Origin: Candidatus Woesearchaeota archaeon
GTDB lineage: Archaea > Nanobdellota > Nanobdellia > Woesearchaeales > UBA11576
Assembly: GCA_018668595.1 (NCBI GenBank)
Contig: JABJCP010000035.1
Location: 267,284 to 331,283, forward strand
DNA length: 64,000 nucleotides
Direction of reading: 5' to 3'
The notes under the pieces were generated by a model. That model saw only the letters and a list, made by a program, of their open reading frames with translations, ran no database searches and was not told the DNA's origin. Below are positions 50,267-59,753 of the stretch, in pieces. Within the stretch, counting starts at the first letter, position 1. Each line of letters begins with the position of its first letter. The translations under genes were made by a program, and so were the position numbers.

Positions 50267-51427
50267 TTATAACATAGATTTTATTTTTCGCTTATCCAAA
50301 AGTATTTTTCCAATACTAGGTCCAATTATTGCAGAAACTATTGCAAGAACTACAAAAATAGAAAATAAGTTCAAATCAATAAACCCTGCTCGTCTTCCAA
50401 TCTCTACTGCTGCAATAATTAAACTTAATCGAGCAGAATGAATAAATCCCATACCTAAGCTATCTGTAAAACTAAATCCTTCAAACCATGAAATAAATGT
50501 AACTCCAATAACTTTTGAAAAAATTCCTATGACAATTATTATAGCCAAAAGAAATAAATTGGATAAATCTGAAAAGATAAGTGGAAGATTTACTTTTGCT
50601 CCAATTAAAATAAAAAATAATGGAACAAAAAATCCATATCCAAAGCTAATTAATTTATCTTCAATAATTGAAGCTTTTGGAGTTAGTTCTGAAATTATTA
50701 ATCCTGCAATAAAAGCGCCTATTATAGAATGAAAGCCTAAATGTTCTGCAACTAGTGCAAGTAAAAAAATCAGTGCAAATGAAAATCTCATTTCCATATC
50801 AAAGTGTGATTTTTCCATCATCCAGTTTTCTATTTTTTTCTGTAGTCCTTTTTTATTAATAAGTAAAGGAATTAAAAATAATGTTAAAATTGCAAGAAAT
50901 GAATACAAGAATGAAAACCCTAACGATCCTTGAAGTATTGTTAATGAAAGTGCTAAAATAAACATGCTTATTATATCAATCAGAATAACTGAACCAAGAA
51001 GTATGTGTTTTATTTTTGGACGGTTTTTTAGTGATTTTGTTAGTGGTAAAACAAGTCCAAGAGAAGTCGTCGAGAAAATTGTTCCAATAAGAAGGGGAGA
51101 TACATTTATGTAAAAACCAAGCATTGCTCCTGAAATAAAAGGAACTATTATTGAAAAAAGAGCAATTGATAATGTTTTAGAAAAATTTTTCATAACTTCT
51201 CTAAAGTCAACTTCAATTCCTGCAATAAACATCAAATATGTCAAACCAAAACTAGCAAAGAATTCAATAGTTTGATGTTGCGGAATAATATTTAGTAATG
51301 ATTTTCCTAAGATTATTCCAATTAATAACTCTATAATTATTACAGGAATTCTTATTTTTTTTGAGAATAAAGGAATTAAACTAATTATTGAAAAAATAAT
51401 AAGTAAACTCAACATTAAAGATTGCAT
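50267..51427 (-). CDS. CPA2-type cation/proton antiporter
   Basis: About 12 membrane helices in 386 residues. Helix 2-3 has LLIGIILGKSLL and FMLFIAGIEVDF-type sequence, a later helix reads LLGSVILIDIISMFIL, and the C-terminal helices include GAFIAGLIISELTP and FVPLFFILIGAKVNL. These are the marks of the KefB/NapA (CPA2) family that exchanges Na+ or K+ for protons. The membrane aspartates of the NapA ND site read here as LID. No RCK domain, so a minimal antiporter. Confidence 0.9.
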   Translation of the reverse strand: MQSLMLSLLIIFSIISLIPLFSKKIRIPVIIIELLIGIILGKSLLNIIPQHQTIEFFASFGLTYLMFIAGIEVDFREVMKNFSKTLSIALFSIIVPFISGAMLGFYINVSPLLIGTIFSTTSLGLVLPLTKSLKNRPKIKHILLGSVILIDIISMFILALSLTILQGSLGFSFLYSFLAILTLFLIPLLINKKGLQKKIENWMMEKSHFDMEMRFSFALIFLLALVAEHLGFHSIIGAFIAGLIISELTPKASIIEDKLISFGYGFFVPLFFILIGAKVNLPLIFSDLSNLFLLAIIIVIGIFSKVIGVTFISWFEGFSFTDSLGMGFIHSARLSLIIAAVEIGRRAGFIDLNLFSIFVVLAIVSAIIGPSIGKILLDKRKIKSML

Positions 51428-51472
51428 AATTTAAAATATATTTTTTAATGATTTATAATATTTTTGATTTAT

Positions 51473-52021
51473 TTAACTAAAATTATTTCGATAGTTCTTA
51501 GATTTATATCTCTTCATATGCTCTTCACTATTCGCATAACTCTTTGCAAAGTCGGTATTAAGATATTCAGTATATATTACTGGATGATCCTGGAGTCGCA
51601 ACAAATCTAATCTATCTCCGTCCCAAAGACACATTGCAATAATAGGATTTATTCCATTTCTAAGATCATAATTCGCAACAACTGGCACTCCTCCTCCCTG
51701 AGCTTCAAAATCACAATGGTGTTTAATTGCAAATAATATTGATTTTAAGTCTGCTTCAGGAAAATATTTAGGAATTAATTTTTGCGCAATCTCTGCACTT
51801 CGTACACCATGGGTTGGATCACATTCATCATCTACTCTACTCACATCATGAAATGCTGCTGCAATAATCACATCTTCCTCTAAAGAAGCATCAATAGATC
51901 TAACAATCATTTTAGCATATTCAATTACTTGAATTGTGTGAGGCCATCCATGTGCAATTAGTTCTTTATTAACTCTGCTTTCTTTTGCTACATAGCATAC
52001 TTTCTCTTCAAATTCATTCAT
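51473..52021 (-). CDS. HD-domain phosphohydrolase
   Basis: The 182-residue protein has the HD set: HGWPHTIQVIEYA (first His), AAAFHDVSR (HD), then HGVRSAEIA, FAIKHHCDF and LWDGDRLDLLRL (last Asp). HD proteins hydrolyse phosphoesters of nucleotides with a divalent metal. All expected ligands are present. It is a free-standing minimal HD enzyme with unknown substrate, on the minus strand and upstream of the antiporter by 45 bases. Confidence 0.85.
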   Translation of the reverse strand: MNEFEEKVCYVAKESRVNKELIAHGWPHTIQVIEYAKMIVRSIDASLEEDVIIAAAFHDVSRVDDECDPTHGVRSAEIAQKLIPKYFPEADLKSILFAIKHHCDFEAQGGGVPVVANYDLRNGINPIIAMCLWDGDRLDLLRLQDHPVIYTEYLNTDFAKSYANSEEHMKRYKSKNYRNNFS

Positions 52022-52187
52022 TTTACATCACTCAACACATTTTTTTTAAATTAAAAAACCAAAGACTAAAGTCATTTGGTATTCATTACAAAAAAATGAT
52101 TAAAAAATCTCCTTAAAAGGCGATGTGATCTTTTTTTGTAATATATCCAAAACTAATATATATCTCTTTAAATTCTTTTCTAAAATC

Positions 52188-53468
52188 ATGGGACACATTA
52201 CATCAAAAAATTATCTGGATTTGCAAAAGAGGCTTGACAAAGCGCCTCAAGGAGTACCTACATCAGATGCATTGTTCAAAATTCTTGAAATTTTATTTAC
52301 AGAAGAAGAAGCAAAATATGTTTCAGTTCTTCCATTTAAGTGTTTTTCTCCTCAAAAAGCTGCAAAGATATGGAAACTTAGTTTACCCCACGCAAAAAAG
52401 ATTCTAAATAATCTTGCAGAAAAAGGATTATTAGTAGATTTAAACAAAGGAGATAAACAATTGTATGTGCTTGCACCTTCAATGGCGGGTTTTTTTGAAT
52501 TTTCTTTAATGCGTACAGACGGAAAGTTTGACAGAAAAATTCTTTCAGAACTTTATTATCAGTATATTAATGTCGAACATGATTTTGTAGAACAAGTATT
52601 AGGAATAACTCCTCCTGTTGTGAGAACTATTGTTCATGAAACTGCGATTCAAAAAAAACACGAAACAGAAGTGTTAGATTATGAGCGAGCAACTCATGTA
52701 ATCAAAACAGCGACGTGTATTGGTGTTGGAGACTGTTATTGTCGTCATAAAATGCACCATATGGGCAAAGCTTGCGATATGCCTATAAAAGTTTGTCTAA
52801 CTTTTAATAATTGCGCAAAGAGTTTAACCAAACATGGTATCGCGAAGAAAATTAGTAAAAAGAAAGCAAAAGAAATTTTAGATGATTGCATTAAACTAGG
52901 ACTTGTTCAGATCGGAGATAATATTCAAGAAGGACTTGCATTTATGTGTAATTGTTGTGGTTGTTGTTGTGAAGCACTCTTAGCATACAAAGAATTAGGA
53001 TACAAGAAAATTAATGAAACTAATTTTTATGCAGAAGTTGGAAACAAATGTATTGGTTGTGGTATTTGCGAAAAGAAATGTCCTGTTGATGCAATTAAAA
53101 TAAAAAAAGTAAAAGGTAAAAAAGTTGCACACGTTCTTTTAGATCGTTGTATTGGTTGTGGTGTTTGTACAAGATTCTGTCCAACTAAAACTTTGTTATT
53201 AGAAAGAAGATCTGATTTAAAACAGATTCCGCGAGATACGTTTGAACGGTTTATCATGTCTGCAATTGAGCAAAATAAATTACAAAATCTCATATTTGAT
53301 AATTATACTATCTGGACTAATGAAATGTTTAGACGATTATTTGGTTTTTTATTCTCTCTTAAACCTGCAAAGAAATTGCTTGCAAGCAAACAACTACAAT
53401 CAAAGTTTTTTGATGCTTGTCTTAAAGGTAAGAATTCTAAGTTTTTTAATAAGTTGATAAATAAATAA
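52188..53468 (+). CDS. HTH protein with double [4Fe-4S] ferredoxin domain
   Basis: Residues 30-100 include a winged helix (FSPQKAAKIWKLSLPHAKKILNNLAEKGLL). The middle has cysteines in CIGVGDCYC...CDMPIKVC and MCNCCGCCC, then a classical two-cluster ferredoxin: CIGCGICEKKCP and CIGCGVCTRFCP. This looks like a redox-sensing or electron-carrying regulator, known in archaea and anaerobic bacteria. ATG 52188 is preferred because a TATA box (aatatatat) lies about 30 bases before it; the frame is open to 52125. Confidence 0.85.
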   Translation: MGHITSKNYLDLQKRLDKAPQGVPTSDALFKILEILFTEEEAKYVSVLPFKCFSPQKAAKIWKLSLPHAKKILNNLAEKGLLVDLNKGDKQLYVLAPSMAGFFEFSLMRTDGKFDRKILSELYYQYINVEHDFVEQVLGITPPVVRTIVHETAIQKKHETEVLDYERATHVIKTATCIGVGDCYCRHKMHHMGKACDMPIKVCLTFNNCAKSLTKHGIAKKISKKKAKEILDDCIKLGLVQIGDNIQEGLAFMCNCCGCCCEALLAYKELGYKKINETNFYAEVGNKCIGCGICEKKCPVDAIKIKKVKGKKVAHVLLDRCIGCGVCTRFCPTKTLLLERRSDLKQIPRDTFERFIMSAIEQNKLQNLIFDNYTIWTNEMFRRLFGFLFSLKPAKKLLASKQLQSKFFDACLKGKNSKFFNKLINK

Positions 53469-53529
53469 ACTCTAATCTATTCATTTCAACATAATAAAAT
53501 TTATATTCTCTATTAATTAATTTTTGTAT

Positions 53530-54435
53530 ATGGGTATTCGTATTCTTAATGATAAATTAGAATTTTTTAACTATCTAAAAACTGATGAATTAACTCAGAA
53601 ATTAGGTGTTGAAGATAAGATAAAAGAATTGACTAATGATTTATTTGCCTATGATGCAAAACTAGCAGAAAATGAAGCAGAGAAAGATCTTAACTTAAGA
53701 AACTTTATCATAGAGGTGGCTGATAAATTTGAAAAAATATTTAATGAATATCCTAGTGATTCTGAAAATACAAAGAAACTATTGGATTCTGTTAACAAAA
53801 TAAAGCAGAAAGCACAGTTTTCGTCTGTAAAAAGAAGTCCTGTTTTATATTTAGAAGATATTCTAAGTATTGCATACTATGTGGGCGTTTCAGGAATTGA
53901 ACCTGTTTCAGTCAGAGCTAGTTTTTTTTCAGAAAATGCATTAGACAAACGTATTAAAGCACACAAATTATTATATCAAAGTTTCAAAAAAAATATTGAT
54001 ATAAAAAATATTGATACTTCTTTTATTGATATTAATTCTAATAAGTTGCTTACAAAAAGTTGCGCTTATAATTTAAATTCAGATATCAATCAAGAGGATC
54101 TTATTAAAGAATTGCTTGATAACTCGAGACATTATTTCAATAGAGAAATTAATCTTACTAAATCCTATCGCATGGGGTCCTCACTTAAAGAAATTTCTTT
54201 CCATACATTTTTCTGGATTCGTCTTTATGCAAAACGTCAAGCTAAGATTAATAATTATTTATTTAGAACATTATACTTAACAGCTTCTAGATTGAGAGGA
54301 GATGATAAACCAATAAAACTTGTCGAGAAAAAGAATAAAGAATTTCACAAGTTGTGGCCGTTTAAAAAATATGCTTCTACCTCTTATATTAAACTTAATG
54401 CACAAAATCTGGAGGGTAAACTAGAAAATTTATGA
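53530..54435 (+). CDS. Hypothetical protein, 301 aa
   Basis: A soluble, mostly helical protein without known domain (EDILSIAYYVGVSGIEPVSVRASFF, SFHTFFWIRLYAKRQAKINN). A TATA-like stretch (aaaatttatattc) lies about 30 bases before ATG 53530, which suggests a leaderless transcript. No cysteine clusters or membrane segments. Function unknown. Confidence 0.65.
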   Translation: MGIRILNDKLEFFNYLKTDELTQKLGVEDKIKELTNDLFAYDAKLAENEAEKDLNLRNFIIEVADKFEKIFNEYPSDSENTKKLLDSVNKIKQKAQFSSVKRSPVLYLEDILSIAYYVGVSGIEPVSVRASFFSENALDKRIKAHKLLYQSFKKNIDIKNIDTSFIDINSNKLLTKSCAYNLNSDINQEDLIKELLDNSRHYFNREINLTKSYRMGSSLKEISFHTFFWIRLYAKRQAKINNYLFRTLYLTASRLRGDDKPIKLVEKKNKEFHKLWPFKKYASTSYIKLNAQNLEGKLENL

Positions 54436-54516
54436 ATAATTGTAGCTTTTAAAATTTATTAATTCTATGTGTGTTCTCCATCATTTATATCAACCAAAAC
54501 TCTTAAAAATTAGTAT

Positions 54517-55869
54517 GTGAAACCTATATTCATGAATAATAAAACTGGATTAGAACGAATGATTGATATGTATTCAACTAGGCTTAATAGACTCAAAGCA
54601 GTGCATACCATGGATTCATATGTGTTTAAACATACAGATTATACAGGTTTTCCTGAAGAATCTGATGAAGTTTTTGATTTGTTACTTAGAAAACTAATTC
54701 ATAAAGATTTAAAAAAACCTTTTGTGATCTTGGACGGTAATATTGAAGCTAAAATCAAACCTGCATTTGAAAGTGCAGGATCAAACATGTATATCAAATA
54801 TGTTTGTTCTTTTTTTGGAAATCAAGTTAATATAAAAAAATTTACAATAAAAAAAGAAGAAATACCTAATTATTTAAATTTAGAGATGGATGCTAAAATT
54901 TGTATAGAGAGATTTGATGAATTTACTATTGATTGGTCTTTGAATAAAATGAAAGGAACTAAAATTAAAAAATCGAAAAGACCTGTTTTAGATTCTAAAG
55001 GCATTTTTTCTCTTGAAAAAGTTTTTGATACAAAAGAAATATCAAGAAATATTTTTGAAAATTGCATGGGTGTTGGAATTAAGAAAGTTCCTAATTCTGC
55101 TAAACTAACTTTTGGACGAAACAATTATTTTTTAGGATCAAATAATGTTGGAAAGTATGTTTTTATTCTTTTTGATAAAGGAGATACATTTTTCTTCGAC
55201 GATGAAGCAAAATTTATTCCTCTTACGCAAGAAGGTAAACGAAGAGATCAAGTAGCAAAAGTTGAGTCTGTAAAAAGAAAATTCACATATCATAGAACTT
55301 GTGTTAATACAAATTTAGCTAAAGAATATCTTTTTGATCTTTGGTTAAAGAGTCCTAATTTAATTCCTTCGCTTGGAAGAAAAATTTATTTGAAAGGAAA
55401 AACTAAAGGAATTATTAATGGTGGTGGATATTTTAGATTTGATCATATTGATGGAAGTGAATTAAAAAAAGGATTTTATATCGGAGAAAAATATGCAGGT
55501 TCAAATACATTTCTTGAATGGAGTGGAAAAAACGTGTTAGCGAAAGACTTAGATGGAAATATTCTTAATGCATATGAATTAAAAAGTAAAGGTATTGAAA
55601 CTACTGGAAGAAAACTTCTTGATAATGTTGAAGAAGCAATTTATATCAGATCTTTATTTAATAAACGTTTTTATCAAGTCACATTTAATGGTGAGAAATA
55701 CAACTTTTCTGAAACAGATTTTGATAAATTTCAAAGAACTGTTGATTTTTCTGATCAAAAGGGTTTTTTTATGCATTTGAAAAAAGGAGAAGATCCTCAT
55801 TGTAGTTTTTTGTATGTTAATGAATCTGGTAAATTGGGTTTTTATGAGATTTTCCCAACAGTAAAATAA
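54517..55869 (+). CDS. Hypothetical protein, 450 aa
   Basis: Alpha/beta N-terminal half and a beta-rich C-terminal half with Gly-rich turns (IINGGGYFRFDHIDGSELKKGFYIGEKYAG). No known family, no signal. The start may be GTG 54517 or ATG 54532. It stands alone between two other orphan genes on the plus strand. Confidence 0.65.
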   Translation: MKPIFMNNKTGLERMIDMYSTRLNRLKAVHTMDSYVFKHTDYTGFPEESDEVFDLLLRKLIHKDLKKPFVILDGNIEAKIKPAFESAGSNMYIKYVCSFFGNQVNIKKFTIKKEEIPNYLNLEMDAKICIERFDEFTIDWSLNKMKGTKIKKSKRPVLDSKGIFSLEKVFDTKEISRNIFENCMGVGIKKVPNSAKLTFGRNNYFLGSNNVGKYVFILFDKGDTFFFDDEAKFIPLTQEGKRRDQVAKVESVKRKFTYHRTCVNTNLAKEYLFDLWLKSPNLIPSLGRKIYLKGKTKGIINGGGYFRFDHIDGSELKKGFYIGEKYAGSNTFLEWSGKNVLAKDLDGNILNAYELKSKGIETTGRKLLDNVEEAIYIRSLFNKRFYQVTFNGEKYNFSETDFDKFQRTVDFSDQKGFFMHLKKGEDPHCSFLYVNESGKLGFYEIFPTVK

Positions 55870-55878
55870 AAATATTTA

Positions 55879-55894
55879 ATCACTAGATAGTGAT
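55879..55894. promoter_or_regulatory. Palindrome upstream of 55942 gene
   Basis: The perfect palindrome atcact-agat-agtgat lies 48 bases before ATG 55942, next to a TATA-like ttatatatta (about 55911-55920). It matches, apart from one base in the centre and the outer end, the palindrome upstream of the 12067 gene. Confidence 0.4.
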
Positions 55895-55941
55895 AAATGA
55901 CCAAAAGCCTTATATATTAGTTCTTATAAAGTATACTTAAA

Positions 55942-56775
55942 ATGATCCGAAAATATCCTGTTCGAAAAGCAGTAAGTGCTCCTGCAACTGGCAGATTTTT
56001 ATATGCGCATTTAATGAAAAACATAGCAATTCCTGCTAGTGCAAGCCATAAGATTTGGTATGCTGGAGAAAAAGCAAAGCTTGACAAACCAGAAGATTAT
56101 GCATTCAGAGGAGGAACTCCTACTCATGAAAAGCACGAATTAGTAACATTATCGGGTAATCCTATTGTTGAATCTGAAACTTCAAAAAAAACAGATATAG
56201 GCACATTCATTTATAGATTTAAAGGTGATGAAGGTCCTATTTTAGTTTCCGATTTATCAGATCGTGCAAAAGAAATTTTAAAAATTCCAACAACTGCAAG
56301 AGATAAAGATAAAGTTTTCAATCCAAATTTTGTAAAATACAAAGATCTAGACGAGATGACTCGATATAGCAATGAACTTGCAGCACTTTCATTCTCAAAA
56401 TCAATTAGTGGTTATTTTGGTGCAAAGGGAAAAATTAATTATTCTGAAAAAGATGTTTTAGGATTTTTAGACTCTTGTTTTGAAGATCTAAGCAGTGAGG
56501 AGATGATGCACGTTTTAAATTCCAACCATCTTGCATGGAGCGCATTAGCTTATGTGCGAGAAACTGGAGATGTTAAAGGAGATTTAATGGCAGAATTTCA
56601 TAGTCAAAATCCTACAGATTTTTACATAAAAGACTTGGGAACAGTTCTTCCTGCTATGTTTTTTGCATTGGCAAATTTAGGACAAAATCCTGTAGAATAT
56701 CATGATAAATTAGATATTGAAGTTTGGGGAGCAAGAGATGCTGCTGAATTTATGCGTAAATTTATGCATGATTAG
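55942..56775 (+). CDS. Hypothetical protein, 277 aa
   Basis: A soluble alpha/beta protein starting MIRKYPVRKAVSAPATGRFLY, with FRGGTPTHEKHELVTLSGNP and DFYIKDLGTVLPAMFFALANLGQNP. No family recognised. TATA box ttatatatta lies about 25 bases before ATG 55942, so the mRNA may be leaderless. Confidence 0.65.
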   Translation: MIRKYPVRKAVSAPATGRFLYAHLMKNIAIPASASHKIWYAGEKAKLDKPEDYAFRGGTPTHEKHELVTLSGNPIVESETSKKTDIGTFIYRFKGDEGPILVSDLSDRAKEILKIPTTARDKDKVFNPNFVKYKDLDEMTRYSNELAALSFSKSISGYFGAKGKINYSEKDVLGFLDSCFEDLSSEEMMHVLNSNHLAWSALAYVRETGDVKGDLMAEFHSQNPTDFYIKDLGTVLPAMFFALANLGQNPVEYHDKLDIEVWGARDAAEFMRKFMHD

Positions 56776-56927
56776 ACATTAAATTGGTGTTTTACGTTTC
56801 ACACGCATTTAACATCAATAAGTTTTTTAAATTAATATTAATTTAGAAATATTATTATCTGAAATAAGTGAATAGTTGAGATAAATAATTAATATACAAA
56901 TAATTGAAATACACGAGGGCGAGAAAT

Positions 56928-57161
56928 ATGGATGTAAAAGAATTAGGAAAAACAGTTAAAGAGTTAGCTCTAAACGCAGAGCATAAGTTATACAACGCAG
57001 TTACCCGAATTGTAGGGCCAACCATGGAAAAAATGTTTTTTTATGCTAACCAACCTGATAGTCGATTACCTGTTAATGAGCATAGGCAAAATGGTGGAGA
57101 TCAATTTGCAAAAGACACCCAATACCACAGAAGAATTCACATGGGTGACAATCACCAATAA
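56928..57161 (+). CDS. Small hypothetical protein, 77 aa
   Basis: A small soluble protein: MDVKELGKTVKELALNAEHKLYNAV, then a polar, His/Gln-rich second half ending HRRIHMGDNHQ. No family recognised. ATG 56928 is chosen because the ribosome site cgagggcgag lies eight bases before it; a TTG at 56904 is in frame but lacks one. Confidence 0.6.
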   Translation: MDVKELGKTVKELALNAEHKLYNAVTRIVGPTMEKMFFYANQPDSRLPVNEHRQNGGDQFAKDTQYHRRIHMGDNHQ

Positions 57162-57244
57162 TGCATAAAATAACTTTTAAATTTTTTCAATTTTTTTCTA
57201 TACTAAACATATTTAATAAAATTAAAAAATAAAAGCTGATTTAA

Positions 57245-57748
57245 ATGAACTCAAATGAACCTTATTCAATAGATGAACAAAAAAGAATTAGATATTCTTT
57301 CTCAATAATGTTAGATGAATTAATGAAATTATATCCTGCTAGAGCAAATTTTGAGGATGAAAACGCATTTGGTGAACAAGTCACTGACAGACATAAATGC
57401 ATGATTGAAAAAGCACAAGTAAATATTTTCGGGAAAGCAGATATTATCATTTTGGTCGTCGAGGGTCAAGAATATGTTAGGGATTTAAACATTTTGCATA
57501 CATTTATTGGAGAGTATGGAGTTTTATTATCTCAACAAGAATCTGCATTAGAAAAACTCGAACCATTAAAAGAAGAAAGTGCATTAAAATATATTAAAGA
57601 AATGACTTTAACAAGAGTTAGTTATGGTCACGAGATGAGTGGATTAAAACAAGATACTATTGATGCATTACTCGAGTCAAGACCATCAGAAGATGATTTA
57701 GAAAAACGAAGCAGTCAATTTAGAAAAAAAATAAGTTTAATTGAGTAA
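57245..57748 (+). CDS. Hypothetical protein, 167 aa
   Basis: A soluble helical protein with one central beta segment (KADIIILVVEGQEYVRD). No family recognised. A TATA-like stretch (aacatatttaata) lies about 30-40 bases before ATG 57245. It is convergent with the DAG-kinase-like gene; the 240-base gap between them holds two strong hairpins. Confidence 0.65.
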   Translation: MNSNEPYSIDEQKRIRYSFSIMLDELMKLYPARANFEDENAFGEQVTDRHKCMIEKAQVNIFGKADIIILVVEGQEYVRDLNILHTFIGEYGVLLSQQESALEKLEPLKEESALKYIKEMTLTRVSYGHEMSGLKQDTIDALLESRPSEDDLEKRSSQFRKKISLIE

Positions 57749-57795
57749 AAATAGTAAACTAATAAAACAAATTAATAAATTAATTCTTAAAATAA

Positions 57796-57891
57796 TTAAA
57801 ATTTGGACGCTTAAATTTAGATTCGTTCTATCCTCGACCTAAAAGAAAGCGAGGTATTACTGAGCTCATTTATTGATTGTCCAAATTTTAA
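57796..57891. other. Long hairpin 1 of a tandem pair
   Basis: A perfect 13-bp stem, ttaaaatttggac (57796-57808) with gtccaaattttaa (57879-57891), closes a 70-base interior that has its own stem cctcg/cgagg (57832-57854). It lies between the ends of two convergent genes, so either strand could use it as a terminator. The interior shares cgacctaaa and gaggtatta with hairpin 2. Confidence 0.6.
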
Positions 57892-57897
57892 TTCTTG

Positions 57898-57955
57898 AAA
57901 ATTTCGACCTAAAGGTAGAGGTATTAAACTCAATTAAAATCTCTGTCGAAATTTT
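57898..57955. other. Long hairpin 2 of a tandem pair
   Basis: The stem aaaatttcgac (57898-57908) pairs perfectly with gtcgaaatttt (57945-57955). Compared with hairpin 1 a G-C pair has become C-G at the same place, so pairing is kept while bases change. The interior again carries cgacctaaa and gaggtatta. Either a paired terminator or a duplicated small RNA. Confidence 0.6.
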
Positions 57956-57987
57956 AAATAAATAATAGATTAAATGCGATCTAAAAT

Positions 57988-58911
57988 CTAACAAACTAAT
58001 CTTAATTCTCCAGGCAATACTTTAAAATTAATTTCAGATTCGTCGCCTATGTAATTTCCGTCGAGGTGAACAGGTATTGGTTGATCTGTTGATAAACTAA
58101 GTTCTTTTGAACTAACATAATTGGCAGGCACCATTCCAAGAGTTACTGCTAAACCAACATCTTTAATTGTTAACGCCAAGTTTTTATTTAATGTTAGCAT
58201 GTGAAGTTTTCCATCATCTAATCTTGCGCCAGGCATAACACTCGCATTATGAGTGTGTTTAGGATATTTTGAAATTGTTGCTGAATAAAATCTATCTGTT
58301 TCGATTGTTTCACCGTCGAAACTTAATTGAATTGCTGCTGTGTGCGCATAATCAAAAAAAGCACTCGCAGTTGCTCTAACATATTTTAAAAGTCCGCCAG
58401 TTGATTTACTTTTTTGCAAACCTTTATTTTGTTCACAAGTTCCAATTCCTCTTTGTTCTTCACTTCTTTTTATGGCGAATGCTTCAAATCCAATTCCATT
58501 AACCATTGTTTTTATTGAGTCATTGTATAAAATTACATCAATAAATTGAGTAGATCCATTTCTTATTTGCAGGGCTGCACGTTCTAATCCTTTTTCACGT
58601 CCAGGTTTATAACCTAAATTCCATCCTAATAAATTTCCTGAGCCCATAGGAATATATCCTAGTTGAGCATCAGACCCAACTGAATTCATAACATCTGAAA
58701 ATGTTCCATCGCCTCCTGCGACAACTAGTGTTTCAACACACTTGCTTAAATCGTGAGCTAGTTCACAAAACTCAGCTTTTGAACGTGTGTTCAATCCAAA
58801 TATTTCACAATTATCTAGAATTCTTGCAGATTGTATTAATGCTGCTCTTTTTTTACTTGGATCATATACGCCTGAAACAGGATTTACAAGTATTGCATAG
58901 CTAGTTTTCAT
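57988..58911 (-). CDS. Diacylglycerol/lipid kinase-like enzyme (DagK/YegS)
   Basis: A 307-residue DAGK-catalytic-domain protein: YAILVNPVSGVYDPSK at the start, LVVAGGDGTFSDVMN (the GGDGT nucleotide site) near residue 80, MGSGNLLGWNLG, VNGIGFEAFA, and GARLDDGKLHML with PVHLDGNYIG at the end. Such enzymes phosphorylate a lipid alcohol from ATP at the membrane and take part in lipid synthesis. Length and motif order match the family. No neighbouring lipid genes are seen. Confidence 0.9.
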   Translation of the reverse strand: MKTSYAILVNPVSGVYDPSKKRAALIQSARILDNCEIFGLNTRSKAEFCELAHDLSKCVETLVVAGGDGTFSDVMNSVGSDAQLGYIPMGSGNLLGWNLGYKPGREKGLERAALQIRNGSTQFIDVILYNDSIKTMVNGIGFEAFAIKRSEEQRGIGTCEQNKGLQKSKSTGGLLKYVRATASAFFDYAHTAAIQLSFDGETIETDRFYSATISKYPKHTHNASVMPGARLDDGKLHMLTLNKNLALTIKDVGLAVTLGMVPANYVSSKELSLSTDQPIPVHLDGNYIGDESEINFKVLPGELRLVC

Positions 58912-59008
58912 AGTATATTGACAAGTTTAGAACTAATATATAAGGTTTTCTATTCATAGTCACTACAGAGGGGTAAATAAACAAAAAAATTAAGGTAATT
59001 AAGATATT

Positions 59009-59617
59009 TTACTGTCCAATATACTGCAAATAACAAGAGTCACGAGGACTTCCCTTAGGATTAGCAAATAAAGTTCCTTTTTCTATTGCTTGTTCAACAA
59101 GATAAATTGCACCCAAAACACATATGGCTCCAGTCGAAATTTGCTCTTTCATAGCAAATTCTTCCATCTTAGGTTTCAAATCTTTGTTCATAGCCCAAAT
59201 ACAATCTGCAGCTTCGTAAATAAAAGCATCCATTTCACTAAGATCTGGATTGAGTAATCTTAGTTTTTGAGTAACACCAAGAAAATAATCTAATTTTTCT
59301 TCAAGTTTATTTTCAAATACATCTTCAACATTTTTTCTACCTTTTTCAGTTAACTGTCTATATAATGAAGGAACTATTAATTCTCGAATAGAACAATCAT
59401 GAATTAGTTGAATATAATTTGTTTTATTAATATTTTCTTGTTCTTCGAGTGGTGTAAAACATTCTGCCATTCCACATCCTGTTTTTTTTTCTTTAAATAA
59501 TTTTGTAATATTACAAAAAGAAGTTACCTCGTTTTTTGAAACAATGTTATCAATATTCTTTTTGTAATGAATACCGCTGACTTTAGTCAGTGGTTTTTTA
59601 TTGTTAAATTCAGTCAT
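59009..59617 (-). CDS. Hypothetical protein, 202 aa
   Basis: A mostly helical protein with a Cys-containing first third (SFCNITKLFKEKKTGCGMAEC) and further cysteines near the C-terminus. No family recognised. A ribosome site (ggggga) precedes ATG 59617. The segment TGAICVLGAIYLVEQAI is hydrophobic but amphipathic and does not look like a true membrane helix. Confidence 0.65.
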   Translation of the reverse strand: MTEFNNKKPLTKVSGIHYKKNIDNIVSKNEVTSFCNITKLFKEKKTGCGMAECFTPLEEQENINKTNYIQLIHDCSIRELIVPSLYRQLTEKGRKNVEDVFENKLEEKLDYFLGVTQKLRLLNPDLSEMDAFIYEAADCIWAMNKDLKPKMEEFAMKEQISTGAICVLGAIYLVEQAIEKGTLFANPKGSPRDSCYLQYIGQ

Positions 59618-59753
59618 TGAAATTCTCCCCCTATATTGTTTTTATTAATAGTTTTATTAAATTTATTACAATTAATAGTTATTTGTTAATTTATATATAT
59701 TTTCATACTCTAGTTCCAAAAACTTTATAACTTAAATCAATCCATATGTGAAC

